Shown here piece by piece: positions 26,954-36,293 of a DNA stretch of 64,000 nucleotides; the first letter of the stretch is position 1; the number at the start of each line of letters is the position of its first letter. This DNA is from CAZNXJ01 sp964577115. GTDB lineage: Bacteria > Planctomycetota > Planctomycetia > Pirellulales > Pirellulaceae. The DNA lies in contig CAZNXJ010000013.1 in NCBI GenBank assembly GCA_964577115.1, positions 93,128 through 157,127 on the forward strand. Direction: 5' to 3'. Position numbers and translations under genes: made by a program. The notes under the pieces were generated by a model, which saw only the letters and a list, made by a program, of their open reading frames with translations, was not told the origin of the DNA and searched no databases.

Positions 26954-27952
26954 ATGGCCGTTCCTATCTCGCAGATGATCGCCGTCACGCGGCACGTGCT
27001 GAGCAACAAGCTGCGAGGCCGCCGTCGGTATCCGCTCGTGCTCATGCTCGAGCCGCTCATGCGCTGCAACCTGGCGTGCGCCGGCTGTGGGAAGATCCAG
27101 CATCCGGCTGCGGTGCTGCGCCGGCAGTTAACTCCCGAACAATGTTTCGCGGCGGCTGAACAGTGCCGGGCGCCGGTGATTTCAATTCCGGGAGGCGAAC
27201 CGCTCCTGCATCCGCAGATCGACATCATCGTCGAGGGACTCATTCAGCGGAGGCGCTTTGTTTATCTCTGCACGAACGCACTAAAGCTGGAAGAATCGCT
27301 CCCACGCTTTCGCCCTTCGAAGCGGCTCGCATTCTCCGTGCATCTCGACGGACCGCGCGAAGAGCACGATCGGGCGGTGTGCCGCGAGGGCGTGTACGAC
27401 GTTGCGCTGCGCGCCATTGCCGCCGCGCGTGAGGCCGGCTTCCGCGTGACCACAAACACGACGCTGTTCAACGACAGCGATCCCGAACGCGTGCGCGAGC
27501 TGTTCGATACACTCATGGAAATGGGCGTAGAAGGCATGATGATCTCGCCCGGCTACGCGTATTCGAAAGCCCCCGACCAGCAGCATTTTCTTGCGCGCGA
27601 ACAAACCGTTGCGCTCTTCCGCAAAGTGCTTGGCAACGCCAAACGCCGCTGGCGGTTCAACCAGACGCCCATCTTCCTCAAGTTCCTCCAGGGCCAATAC
27701 GACCTGGAATGTACGCCGTGGGGGAGTCCCACATACAACATCTTCGGCTGGCAGCGCCCCTGCTATCTGCTGGACGAAGATTATTGCGAGACGTTCGACG
27801 AGCTGATGCGGACCACCGACTGGTCGGCGTACGGGCGGTCGAGCGGCAATGAGAAATGCCGCGATTGCATGGTCCACTGCGGCTACGAGCCAAGCGCCGT
27901 CGAGGCGGCCTTTTCCAGTGTGCGCGGTATGTTGACCGTGCTGCGCAACTGA
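26954..27952 (+). CDS. hpnH: Hopanoid radical SAM protein HpnH (adenosylhopane synthase)
   Basis: A 332-residue radical SAM enzyme matching HpnH throughout. The cluster motif CNLACAGC carries Cys38, Cys42 and Cys45. SIPGGEPLLHP, FSVHLDGPREEHD and the conserved C-terminal cysteines in WQRPCYLLDEDYCETF and EKCRDCMVHCGYEPSAV follow. HpnH adds the 5'-deoxyadenosyl group of SAM to the hopene double bond to make adenosylhopane, the first step to side-chain-extended hopanoids. It follows shc by 21 bases and converges with hpnG. Confidence 0.95.
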   Translation: MAVPISQMIAVTRHVLSNKLRGRRRYPLVLMLEPLMRCNLACAGCGKIQHPAAVLRRQLTPEQCFAAAEQCRAPVISIPGGEPLLHPQIDIIVEGLIQRRRFVYLCTNALKLEESLPRFRPSKRLAFSVHLDGPREEHDRAVCREGVYDVALRAIAAAREAGFRVTTNTTLFNDSDPERVRELFDTLMEMGVEGMMISPGYAYSKAPDQQHFLAREQTVALFRKVLGNAKRRWRFNQTPIFLKFLQGQYDLECTPWGSPTYNIFGWQRPCYLLDEDYCETFDELMRTTDWSAYGRSSGNEKCRDCMVHCGYEPSAVEAAFSSVRGMLTVLRN

Positions 27953-27984
27953 ACTGGCGGTCGAGCGAACGCGGCGCGTGAGGA

Positions 27985-28851
27985 TTATTCTGGCAATTGC
28001 GGCAGCACGCCGCTCAGGAAGTCGGCCAGGCGAGCGGAAGCGCGCTGAGCCTGCTCGCGCAGGTTCCACATGTCTTTCACGCTTCCCGGCCGCTGCCAAA
28101 TCGCGCCGGCGGCAGCGCCCAGTTTTCCGGCGAGCGACGGCTGATCGACGAGCTGCTGGAGCTCGGGAGGGAGTCGATCGTCGGCGGCATCGGTAATCAC
28201 TCGCACCGAAAGAAAACGGATGCGATGTTGCTGGCAGACGCGAGCGACGGCGAACGACTCCATGTCGCAGGCGTCGGCCGCGTACCGCTCGGCCAGTTGC
28301 CGCCGCTGCTCGGGAGTACTGATGACGCGGTCGACGGTGAGCAACCGGCCGACATGCAAGTGAGGCGTCGCGCGGACGACTTTGGGATCGATGCGAAAGC
28401 CGACGCCCAGTTGTTCTCCATCCGGATGGACAATCGTATCGGCCATCAGGATGTCGCCGCGGCGCAGGTTTGGGGCGAGCGCGCCGGCGAAACCGGCCGA
28501 GACGATCCACCCGACAGGGCCTCGCGCTAAGAGTTCTTCTGTGCCGAGCGCTGCGCGGCGAGCTCCCACGCCGACGTCGGCGACGCGCACGAGCTGCTGA
28601 CCCAGCGGACCAAAACGCTCGGTCGAATGTTCGAACTTACCCGCGGCTGGATCGTGCAGCTTCGCGACCAATCCCGCGGACTCGATGCCCATCGCGAACA
28701 CGACGGCGACCCGGGCTCCGTCCGGAACTTGGACAGCCCCCGCGAGCGCCGGGGTGCGGTTCACCAGCCGAGCGGCCTGGGTAAGAGCTTCCTGGTAGAT
28801 CCCGGCCACTTGCTGTCGGATCACGTTGCCGACCAGCCATCGCAGCAGCAC
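27985..28851 (-). CDS. hpnG: Hopanoid-associated nucleoside phosphorylase HpnG
   Basis: A 288-residue member of the purine-nucleoside phosphorylase/MTA-SAH nucleosidase superfamily. It has SAGFAGALAPNLRRGDILMAD and the substrate-binding DACDMESFAVARVC. In hopanoid synthesis HpnG removes adenine from adenosylhopane to give a ribosylhopane intermediate. The start is GTG at 28851, two bases from the ispH stop, so the genes are cotranscribed. Its 3' end lies 32 bases from that of hpnH on the other strand. A general MTA/SAH nucleosidase is the alternative, but the neighbours make HpnG much more likely. Confidence 0.88.
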   Translation of the reverse strand: MLLRWLVGNVIRQQVAGIYQEALTQAARLVNRTPALAGAVQVPDGARVAVVFAMGIESAGLVAKLHDPAAGKFEHSTERFGPLGQQLVRVADVGVGARRAALGTEELLARGPVGWIVSAGFAGALAPNLRRGDILMADTIVHPDGEQLGVGFRIDPKVVRATPHLHVGRLLTVDRVISTPEQRRQLAERYAADACDMESFAVARVCQQHRIRFLSVRVITDAADDRLPPELQQLVDQPSLAGKLGAAAGAIWQRPGSVKDMWNLREQAQRASARLADFLSGVLPQLPE

Positions 28852-28852
28852 G

Positions 28853-29794
28853 TTAGGCTCCGCTTACGCTGATTTGCCGGAGTTCTCGAGGCAGTGGAAA
28901 GTGCACCTCTTCCTGCCGCAAGACGCGTAGTTCGACGTCGGCCTGAAAACGTTGCTTCAAACGCTCAATGCAATCCTGCACGATCGTTTCCGGTGCGCTG
29001 GCGCCTGCGGTCAGCACGACCGTGTCGTCCGGCCGGAACCACTCGTCGCAGATGTCGTCCGCGCTGTCGATGAGGTACGCCGGAATGCCGCATTCCCGCG
29101 CCAGTTCCTTAAGGCGCTGGCTGTTGCTGCTGTTCTGGCTGCCGACGACGAGTGCCACGTTGGACTCGGCGGCCAGCCGCTTGACGGCTTCCTGGCGGTT
29201 CTGCGTGGCGTAGCAGATGTCTTCCTTGGGCGGGCCGACGATTTCAGGGAACCGTCGCTTGAGCGCGTCGATGATCCGGTTGGCGTCGTCGACGGACAGC
29301 GTCGTCTGCGTGAGGTAGGCCAGCTTCCCGTTCGGCGGCAGCTCCAGCCGCTCGACATCTTCCGGAGTTTCCACCAGCACGATGGCGTGTGGAGCTTCCC
29401 CCATCGTGCCAACCACCTCGTCGTGGCCCTCGTGCCCGATCAGCACAATCGTGTACCCGGCTTTGGCGAACCGGATTGCTTCCATATGGACTTTCGTCAC
29501 GAGTGGGCAGGTGGCATCGATCGCTCGCAGACGCCGCTGCCGAGCGGTCGCGCGGATTTCGGGCGAGACGCCGTGCGCCGAAAACAGCAACGTCGATCCC
29601 TCGGGAACGTCCTCCAGGTGATCGACGAAAATTGCCCCTTTCGCCCGAAAGGTGTCGACGACGTACTTGTTGTGCACGATCTCGTGGTACACGTACACGG
29701 GCGTGCCGAACGCCTGGAGCGCCAGGTCGAGGCTTTCGATCGCCATGTTCACGCCTGCACAGAAGCCGCGCGGAGCGGCTAGGAGAATTTTCAT
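28853..29794 (-). CDS. ispH: 4-hydroxy-3-methylbut-2-enyl diphosphate reductase
   Basis: A 313-residue IspH (LytB). The three Fe-S ligands are in APRGFCAGV (Cys12), DATCPLV and EDICYATQNRQ, the classic arrangement for the open-coordinate 4Fe-4S cluster. HEIVHNK and FSAHGVSP are conserved substrate loops. It makes IPP and DMAPP in the last step of the MEP pathway, the precursors of squalene. It is translated just before hpnG, with a 1-base gap, linking precursor supply with hopanoid modification. Confidence 0.96.
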   Translation of the reverse strand: MKILLAAPRGFCAGVNMAIESLDLALQAFGTPVYVYHEIVHNKYVVDTFRAKGAIFVDHLEDVPEGSTLLFSAHGVSPEIRATARQRRLRAIDATCPLVTKVHMEAIRFAKAGYTIVLIGHEGHDEVVGTMGEAPHAIVLVETPEDVERLELPPNGKLAYLTQTTLSVDDANRIIDALKRRFPEIVGPPKEDICYATQNRQEAVKRLAAESNVALVVGSQNSSNSQRLKELARECGIPAYLIDSADDICDEWFRPDDTVVLTAGASAPETIVQDCIERLKQRFQADVELRVLRQEEVHFPLPRELRQISVSGA

Positions 29795-30230
29795 GCTGAT
29801 CGGATCGACATCTCGGGGCCAAGGCTACGGGACGAAAACGTCGTGACTGTCATCATAATGGAGAAAGACATTAACCGCACATGGGAAGGAAGGGTTAACG
29901 GGTTCAGGGATCACGGATCAGGAAGAGGAGGAGCGATTTTCCTGGAGTGCTAGGCGAGTCGCTCGGATGACGGTCGGTGGGAGGGTGCCAAGGCGATTCA
30001 CCCGGGTGCGGCCGACGCTCGCCGTGGCGGCTGTGTCCTCGCTGCGTGTCGGCCGCCGCCTGCTTCACGCATGGGCGATGCGGGGCCGCCGAGTGGTATC
30101 GAGCCGCCAATAGGGGCGGAATGTTTCGCCGGTGGGCAAACGCGCACGGGCTCCGGCGAGCTATAATCGGCGTCTTGTTCTTCATTATTACTTGTCTGAT
30201 TCGATTACCTGTCTAAGAGATACACGGCCT
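29795..30230. other. Divergent intergenic region ispH / ABC-2 permease
   Basis: 436 bases without a credible gene. A perfect TATAAT at 30162-30167 on the plus strand lies about 65 bases before the permease GTG and is a likely -10, though no good -35 sits 16-18 bases upstream (the sequence there is GC-rich). Several GC-rich inverted stretches (GGCGGC...GCCGCC near 30030-30060) could fold. I see no RNA gene. Confidence 0.4.
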
Positions 30231-32102
30231 GTGGCGCTACTGGGTCCCATTTTCGTCCGCGAGGCGGTTACGGCTCCGCGACGTCCTCGGCTGTTTCTGA
30301 TTCGCCTGGCCTACATCCTGGCATTGCTGGTGATTATGTACACGGCCTGGATGTTGTTGGCCGGGACACAAATTGTACGCAACATCGGGGATATGGCCCG
30401 GTTCGGGATGATCCTGTTCCAGATCCTCGCGCTCCTGCAACTCGCTCTCGTTACCTTCCTCGCCTCGCTCATTGTGGCCAGTGCGATCGCGCTCGAAAAA
30501 GATCGCCGCACATTGATCCTGCTATTAATGACGCGCATGGCGAACCACGAGCTGGTGCTCGGCAAATTGTTCTCCGGGCTGCTCGGTGTTCTGGTTATGC
30601 TGCTGGCGGCACTGCCGGTGTTTCTCGCGATTACCCTTTTCGGCGGCGTTTCGCAGGCGCAAGTCGTGCGTGTCTTTCTCGTAACGCTGATGACCGCGCT
30701 CGCGGCCAGCAGCGTGGGGGCACTGCTGGCGTTTTCTCGCGAGAAAACTTTTCAAACGCTGGCGCTGACCGCCCTTGTCCTGCTCGTGTGGCTCGGCGTC
30801 TGGGAAGCCGTGCACGCTGGCGTTCTGTTCCAGTCGCTGGCCGGCTGGCATCACACCGAGTGGGCGACGGCGTTCAGTCCGCTCCGAGCGACGCTCGCGG
30901 CCGTGCGGCCGGCTCTCGAGCAGGGTAGCCCACGCGACCTGGTGCTCGGCGTCGCCCCGTTTCTCCTTTGTTCGCTCGGCCTGACTGTCGCCCTGAACGC
31001 CTGGACAATCGCCCGCGTTCGCGTGTGGAACCCGTCGCGCGAACTGCGGCCGAGGCAGCCGGAGGAGGCCGAAGCGGGGAGTATCTGGGGCGTCGAGCAT
31101 GACCTGGCGCAGAGCGAGACGGCGGGCGGCGCGGCGCTGGATGAGGCCGAGCGGCGTCGCAGCGCGCACGTTGATGCGCGCGTCCGAAAAGTCTCCGGCC
31201 GCTCGCGCCGTGTCTGGGACAACCCGATCCTATGGCGCGAGGTCCGCACATGGGCCTATGGGCGCAAGGTAATCATCATCCGGCTCGTTTACTTCGCCCT
31301 CTTCCTCATGTCCGCCGCCGCGCTGCATCAGGTTGTAGAGGCAACTGCGGGGATACCTCAGAACGAGCAGCTCGGCACGACGATTCCCGAGGCCGCTCGG
31401 CCCCTGGCGCCGTTCTTTCTCATCAGCCTCGTCATCATCAATGCGCTGGCCGTTACTTCGATCACCACCGAGCGCGATGGGCAGGCGATCGACCTGTTGC
31501 TCGTCACGGATCTGACGCCCAAGGAATTTGTTTTCGGCAAGTTGTTCGGCATCTTCTGGGTAACCAAGGAGATGATCGTCCTGCCGATTGGCCTGACCGT
31601 GTACTATTGGTGGCGTGAAGGGCTGAACAACGAGCAACTGGTGTTCGTGCTGGTTGGCCTGCTAACGATGATTGTCTTCGTGAGCATGCTCGGCATCCAC
31701 TGTGGCATGAGCTACGCGAACTCGAGGACGGCCATTGGCGTGAGCCTTGGAACGGTGTTTTTCCTGTTCCTAGGCGTCATTACCTGCATGGCCCTGATGC
31801 TGTCGTTCAGCGTTTCGTTCCAGTCCCAGTTGGTGCCGTTCTCGGTGTTCATTCTGGGCGGATCCGTCGGCCTTTACTTGGCGCTCGGGTTCCGCAACCC
31901 GTCACCGGCGATTGCCGCCGCGGCGCTTTTCTTGCCGTGGGGAACATTCCACGCGATCACGAGCTTCCTGCTGGGACACGTGCTGGCGGTTTTTATTCTA
32001 ACGTGCGGCGTTTATGGATTTACCACGGCCGTGATGATGGTGCCGGCGATCAGCGACTTCAATATTGCGCTGGGCCGCTCCAAAGCGGGCGGCGGAGACT
32101 GA
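30231..32102 (+). CDS. ABC-2-type transporter permease
   Basis: A 623-residue membrane protein with two halves of about six membrane segments each. Both halves carry the ABC-2 permease pattern: RRTLILLLMTRMANHELVLGKL in the first and IDLLLVTDLTPKEFVFGKLFG in the second. The central cytoplasmic region (residues 255-330) is charged. The start is the GTG at 30231 just before GPIFVREAV, since upstream residues look non-coding. No ATPase subunit is next to it, so the partner must be elsewhere. Planctomycetes have many such large fused permeases, and the substrate is unknown. DUF21 proteins follow 15 bases later. Confidence 0.8.
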   Translation: MALLGPIFVREAVTAPRRPRLFLIRLAYILALLVIMYTAWMLLAGTQIVRNIGDMARFGMILFQILALLQLALVTFLASLIVASAIALEKDRRTLILLLMTRMANHELVLGKLFSGLLGVLVMLLAALPVFLAITLFGGVSQAQVVRVFLVTLMTALAASSVGALLAFSREKTFQTLALTALVLLVWLGVWEAVHAGVLFQSLAGWHHTEWATAFSPLRATLAAVRPALEQGSPRDLVLGVAPFLLCSLGLTVALNAWTIARVRVWNPSRELRPRQPEEAEAGSIWGVEHDLAQSETAGGAALDEAERRRSAHVDARVRKVSGRSRRVWDNPILWREVRTWAYGRKVIIIRLVYFALFLMSAAALHQVVEATAGIPQNEQLGTTIPEAARPLAPFFLISLVIINALAVTSITTERDGQAIDLLLVTDLTPKEFVFGKLFGIFWVTKEMIVLPIGLTVYYWWREGLNNEQLVFVLVGLLTMIVFVSMLGIHCGMSYANSRTAIGVSLGTVFFLFLGVITCMALMLSFSVSFQSQLVPFSVFILGGSVGLYLALGFRNPSPAIAAAALFLPWGTFHAITSFLLGHVLAVFILTCGVYGFTTAVMMVPAISDFNIALGRSKAGGGD

Positions 32103-32117
32103 CGAACACTTCCCATC

Positions 32118-33374
32118 ATGCTCGCCGAATATGCTCCATGGCTCGCCGCCATGCTGGTTCTGCTCGGCTGCTCGGCCTTCTTCTCGGCCAGCGAAGCCGC
32201 GCTGTTCTACCTCGGCTGGCAGCAGCGGCGCAAACTCCGGCGCGGCACGTGGCGCCAGCAGTTGGCCGACCAGCTGCTGAATGACCCCGATCGGCTGCTG
32301 TCGGCCGTGTTGTTCTGGAATCTTGTCGCGAATATGGCTTATTTCGCGATCGTCTCGGTGGTCACGCTGTCGTTCGAATCCGGTTCGGAACGCAAGGCCG
32401 TTCTGTTCAGTGCGGGCGCGCTGTTCACGATGATCTTTGTCAGCGAGCTACTCCCCAAAAGCCTCGCAGTGCTCAACGCACCGTTCGTCGCGACGCTCGT
32501 CGCTCCGCCGATGAAGCTGGCGGTCCGCGCGGCCGACCCGATCATGCCGGTGCTCCAGCTCATCAACCTGCTCTCGCGCCGCCTGCTGTGGCCAAACTAC
32601 TCGCGCGAACATGCCCTGTCGCTCGACGATCTACAGCGCGCCATCGAACTGTCGACGACGGATGCGAAGCTCATCGAGCAGGAAACGGCGGCCCTGCGGA
32701 ATATCGTGTTGTTGACCGACATTCGAGTCGACGAGTGGATGCGGCCGCGCACGCAGTACCGCACCTTCCAGTTTCCTGTCAGTTGGGAGGACTTCCGAGG
32801 TGAAATGACGCCCAGCGGCTTCGTGCTGCTGGCCGATCCCGAGTCCGATGAGGTCACGGCGGCAATTCGCATGGACGAGCTGTTGTATATCGACCCGGCG
32901 CAGCTTGCGTCCCATGCCAGCGATGTCGCCGTGCTTCCCTGGTGCGCAACGGTGGCGGATGCCTTCGAGGCCATGCGCGAGCGGGATCTGGAGGTCACCG
33001 CGGTGGTTAATGAGTTCGGCGAGACGATCGGCATTCTGACGATGGACGACGTTCTGGATACGGTTTTCAGTTACCACCCGAGCCGCAGCCGATTGCTGCT
33101 CGACCGCAAGCCGATCCACGATCTCGGACCCGGCAAGTGGCTCGTCGCCGGCGTGACCAGCCTGCGGCGGTTCGCCCGGTACTTGGGCCGAGAGTTGCCG
33201 CCAAGCAAGAGCGTCACGATGGCCGGGGTCGTTCAGGAAGAGCTTCAGCGGCTCGCGCTCACGGGCGACGAATGTGATTGGGGACCTTTTCATCTAAAGG
33301 TTCTCGAGGCGCCGCAGCGCGGACACATGCTGATTGAGGTGACGCTGCGCGAAGAGGAGGAGTCGCCCGAATGA
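32118..33374 (+). CDS. DUF21/CBS-domain membrane protein (CorC/CNNM type), first of a tandem pair
   Basis: A 418-residue protein with an N-terminal DUF21 membrane domain (LGCSAFFSASEAALFYLGW, then NLVANMAYFAI and FVSELLPKSLAVLNAP), two CBS motifs in the middle (including VTAVVNEFGETIGILTMDDVLD), and a C-terminal CorC_HlyC-type domain. The family handles divalent cations, often magnesium or cobalt. It lies 15 bases after the ABC-2 permease and overlaps the next gene by 4 bases (ATGA), so three genes are likely one operon. Confidence 0.87.
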   Translation: MLAEYAPWLAAMLVLLGCSAFFSASEAALFYLGWQQRRKLRRGTWRQQLADQLLNDPDRLLSAVLFWNLVANMAYFAIVSVVTLSFESGSERKAVLFSAGALFTMIFVSELLPKSLAVLNAPFVATLVAPPMKLAVRAADPIMPVLQLINLLSRRLLWPNYSREHALSLDDLQRAIELSTTDAKLIEQETAALRNIVLLTDIRVDEWMRPRTQYRTFQFPVSWEDFRGEMTPSGFVLLADPESDEVTAAIRMDELLYIDPAQLASHASDVAVLPWCATVADAFEAMRERDLEVTAVVNEFGETIGILTMDDVLDTVFSYHPSRSRLLLDRKPIHDLGPGKWLVAGVTSLRRFARYLGRELPPSKSVTMAGVVQEELQRLALTGDECDWGPFHLKVLEAPQRGHMLIEVTLREEEESPE

Positions 33375-34366
33375 TGCTCGGCATCCTGCTCCTATTTTTC
33401 GGCGGCATGCTGCTGAGCGCCTTTTTCAGCGGCACCGAGACCGGTTTCTATCGCGCGGCGCGAGGACGACTGGTCATCGAGGCGCTCAGTGGCAGCATTA
33501 CCGCGCGCGGCCTCATCTGGCTCACTAACAACCCGACGGTGTTCGTCGCTACGATTCTCGTCGGCAACAACGTGGCCAACTATGTCGTCTCGCTCGCGCT
33601 GGTGCTCGCCGGCGAACATCTCTTGCCGCAGGGCTCCACGCTTGTCGAAATGGTGATCCCCGTCCTCTTCTCGCCCATTGCGTTTGTCTATGGCGAGCTA
33701 TTTCCGAAGTCGCTCTTCTATTACGCGCCCAATCGGCTGCTGCGCTATGCCGCGCCACTTCTGCTGGTGTTTACCGTTTTGTTTGCGCCGATCTCCGCAG
33801 CGCTTTGGCTGCTCGGCTTGCTCCTCCAGCGACTCGTCGGCCAAACGCCGCTACACCTGGGGCTCGCACTCGCTCGGCGTGAACTCCATCAGATGATCGA
33901 GGAAGGGCAAGAGGCGGGGGTGCTGCGCGCCTCGCAGCGCGAGCTGGCTCAGAATCTCATCGCCAACGGCAGCGTCCCCGTGCGGCGCTATGCGCGTCCG
34001 CTAAATCAGGTCGTCTCGGCTCGGTTCGGCTCGCCCGCCGAGGACGCCATCCGCGCGGCCCGCCGAGCCCACTCGCCTGTCATCCTCGTCCGCTCGGCGG
34101 ACCAGAAAGAAATTCTCGGCTACGTGCGGGCCATCGAACTGGTGGTCGGTGGCGCCAGCACTGTCCCACGCGGCCGGCCTCTCCCGGTCGTCGCGGACGA
34201 CGAACCCTATGCCGCCGCGCTGATTCACCTGCATTCCCGGGGTGACGAGCTGGTTGGTGTGGCGAACAAGGACGGCGAGATCTACGGAATCCTGCGAACG
34301 GAAGACCTGTACGCGCCACTTTTCGGAGCCGTGAAGAGCACGGTTCGTCCGGTACGCGTGGTGTAG
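33371..34366 (+). CDS. DUF21/CBS-domain membrane protein, second of a tandem pair
   Basis: A 331-residue paralogue of the preceding protein with the same DUF21 core (FFSGTETGFYRAARGRL, NNVANYVVSLA, YGELFPKSLFYYAPN). It has a shorter cytoplasmic part with one degenerate CBS pair and no CorC_HlyC domain. The two may form a heteromer, with only the first carrying the regulatory C-terminus. The start overlaps the upstream stop. A GCCCG/CGGGC hairpin at 34399-34415 lies 33 bases after its stop but lacks a T-run. Confidence 0.85.
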   Translation: MMLGILLLFFGGMLLSAFFSGTETGFYRAARGRLVIEALSGSITARGLIWLTNNPTVFVATILVGNNVANYVVSLALVLAGEHLLPQGSTLVEMVIPVLFSPIAFVYGELFPKSLFYYAPNRLLRYAAPLLLVFTVLFAPISAALWLLGLLLQRLVGQTPLHLGLALARRELHQMIEEGQEAGVLRASQRELAQNLIANGSVPVRRYARPLNQVVSARFGSPAEDAIRAARRAHSPVILVRSADQKEILGYVRAIELVVGGASTVPRGRPLPVVADDEPYAAALIHLHSRGDELVGVANKDGEIYGILRTEDLYAPLFGAVKSTVRPVRVV

Positions 34367-34478
34367 ACGTTACGGCCCGCCGAAGTGGTATCCCCGGGGC
34401 CCGGCAATGTCGGGCTAATGATGGTTTTCGGCCCCTCCGTGGATTTGTGAGCTACCGTTTCGCAGGGAGGATCACGAC

Positions 34479-34718
34479 ATGAGTAACGAAGTGCCGACAA
34501 CATCGGGTCGCCCGTTCGTTGAACGCCGCAGGCGGGAAGGCGCCCCGCCGGGTGGTGTTGAACGGCGTCAGTTCGCCAACCACTACGAAGATCTCTCGCC
34601 GGCGGCTCAGGAACTGGCACTTGCGATCGATCGTTACAAGTTGGAGAACCGGCGCCGTTTTATCAACTACGAGGAGATCCTGGGCGTTGTCCTCTCGCTC
34701 GGTTATCGCAAGTCGTAG
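34479..34718 (+). CDS. Small conserved-looking hypothetical protein
   Basis: A 79-residue basic, soluble protein. It begins with a disordered Arg/Gly/Pro-rich part (RRRREGAPPGGVERRQF) and ends with a helical domain (LSPAAQELALAIDRYKLENR, then INYEEILGVVLSLGY). A strong GGGAGG lies nine bases before the ATG, which makes it a credible gene despite its size. Its 3' end overlaps the convergent TPR gene by 16 bases. The function is unknown; the helical end could bind another protein or nucleic acid. Confidence 0.75.
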   Translation: MSNEVPTTSGRPFVERRRREGAPPGGVERRQFANHYEDLSPAAQELALAIDRYKLENRRRFINYEEILGVVLSLGYRKS

Positions 34719-35614
34719 CGGGCTTGGCTGGCAAGTTGCGGGTGATTTTGCTGGATCAGGCTGAGTAGTCGGCGAGCGTCCACGAACTGTGGATCGTGCT
34801 GGAGCGCATCTTCGGCCAGCTGCCAGGCCGCTGTAATCTCTCCGGCTCGCCAATGTGCATCGGCCAGGTGATACAGCACCGACGCATCGCCGGGACGGCG
34901 CAAATGCAGCTCGGCGAACGATTCAATCGCGTCGCGCTGCCGCCCGAGCTCTTTTTGCGCAAGGCCCCTTAGCAACAAAAGACGTTCGGCGTCGCTCGCT
35001 TCCAATTCGGCCGGCTGTAGGGCCTGGAGCGACGCGAGCACCCGCCGCGGACGCTCGAGCCGCTGATAGATCTCAGCGACCGCAATCTGGACCCGGGGCT
35101 GGTTCGGCTCGAGGTCCAGGGCCCAGTGGTACGCGTGCAGAGCCTCGTCGAGCCGCTGCTGGCGGTGGCGGATATCACCAAGCAGGGCGTGGGCGGACGC
35201 GAGCCGCAGGTCGGCCGTCACGGCCTCCGCCGCAATCCGCTCGGCAATCTCGACCTGGCCGAGCGCCAAGTGCATCTCACCCAGTTCAACGAGCAACTCC
35301 GGGGCGCCACCGGAAAGTCGTACGGCCTCGTGCATGTGCTGCACGGCCTCGGGGATCGCTTGCCGGTGCCAGAGCGTTTTGGCGTACTGCCGATGAGCTT
35401 GCTCGTCGTGCGGCGACGCCATCACGGCTTCGCGAAAACGCTGCTCGGCCGTCACCCAGTCGTTGTGCTGGAGCGAATCGAGCCCTTGCAGAGTCAGCTC
35501 GCGCGCGGCAACGACATGCTCGCCATCCCGCTTGCTGCGCAGTGTCATGCATCCCGCCGTTGTGGCAGTCCATAGCAGCAGCGCGGCAACTACCAGCTTT
35601 CGGCATACGCCCAT
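34703..35614 (-). CDS. TPR-repeat lipoprotein
   Basis: A 303-residue exported lipoprotein. The signal ends in a lipobox, TTAGC, so Cys22 or thereabouts would be lipidated. The remainder is tetratricopeptide repeats: DSLQHNDWVTAEQRFREAV, HRQAIPEAVQHMHEAVRL, RLDEALHAYHWALDLEPNQ and similar. TPRs mediate protein contacts, so it probably scaffolds an envelope complex. The ATG at 35614 is chosen because it starts the signal peptide; the longer frame adds 22 unrelated residues. The stop overlaps the convergent small gene. Confidence 0.87.
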   Translation of the reverse strand: MGVCRKLVVAALLLWTATTAGCMTLRSKRDGEHVVAARELTLQGLDSLQHNDWVTAEQRFREAVMASPHDEQAHRQYAKTLWHRQAIPEAVQHMHEAVRLSGGAPELLVELGEMHLALGQVEIAERIAAEAVTADLRLASAHALLGDIRHRQQRLDEALHAYHWALDLEPNQPRVQIAVAEIYQRLERPRRVLASLQALQPAELEASDAERLLLLRGLAQKELGRQRDAIESFAELHLRRPGDASVLYHLADAHWRAGEITAAWQLAEDALQHDPQFVDARRLLSLIQQNHPQLASQARYDLR

Positions 35615-35706
35615 AAACTTCGATCGACCTCGTCCGGATTCCGGGCAGAGGACGTTAGCCAAATCGGCTCGCCAAGGCAAGAGAATTTACAAGCCCGCCC
35701 AAAAAA

Positions 35707-35785
35707 GGGGGGTGGGGCAAGCGGGAGAGAGGTTTGGGGCAGGGGTTGGTGAGTAGGGTTCGGGGGTTCGGAGCGGGGATTCCCC
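35707..35785 (+). other. G-rich tract in intergenic region
   Basis: The plus strand has a succession of G-runs of 3-6 bases separated by 1-10 bases, at 35707-35712, 35714-35717 and onwards to the GGGGG near 35775. The spacing narrowly misses the standard four-run quadruplex rule at one loop. It is followed by the hairpin CGGGG-att-CCCCG. It lies between two minus-strand genes, so in their mRNA it would be C-rich. Confidence 0.4.
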
Positions 35786-35821
35786 GAACTCGGAATCCTA
35801 CCAACCCATTCCCCCCATGGC

Positions 35822-36268
35822 TTACGGCATGCCGGATTGGCTTTGAAGATTCTGTATCAGGCTGACGGTAATCGCGCGGAAGACGGGCTCGAGCTGTTCA
35901 AAGTCGCGATCTTCGGCCTGGGTCATGATGACCATCGTCTTGTCGCCGAGTGTAAAGCCGCGCGTGTGGCAGGTGATGAGCAGATCGAGAAAGAAAAAGG
36001 TGACGTCGTAGCCTTCGGCCGTCACGTTGCCGACCTGCTCGCTCGCCTCCTGCGCCTCCAGCGGGTCGTACTCGGTGCGCAGCACTTTGACGACGTCTTC
36101 GGTCAGGCGGCGCGGATCGGCAGGGGGAAAATAAACGTGCAGCGACCAGAATGCGCCGCTCGGACTCTCGACACTGATCGACCGCGGCCAGCCATCGTCC
36201 TCGGTCGCCAGGCTCCAGTTTTCGGGATACATGAACTGAAGCCCGTGCTTGTCATACATCGCTACCAT
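35822..36268 (-). CDS. Hypothetical soluble protein
   Basis: A 148-residue protein with no signal or membrane segment. It begins KHGLQFMYPENWSL, a pattern shared with a family of small bacterial proteins that have a PsbP-like or MoeA-like fold beginning with FxYPxxW. It continues with DDGWPRSISVESPSGAFWSLHVY and TRGFTLGDKTMVIMTQAEDRDF. The similarity is suggestive only and no function can be assigned. The DUF2582-type gene lies 25 bases upstream and is probably cotranscribed. The ATG nine bases in is an alternative start. Confidence 0.7.
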   Translation of the reverse strand: MVAMYDKHGLQFMYPENWSLATEDDGWPRSISVESPSGAFWSLHVYFPPADPRRLTEDVVKVLRTEYDPLEAQEASEQVGNVTAEGYDVTFFFLDLLITCHTRGFTLGDKTMVIMTQAEDRDFEQLEPVFRAITVSLIQNLQSQSGMP

Positions 36269-36293
36269 GGGTGTTCGTCCCGCGCCATGAGCG

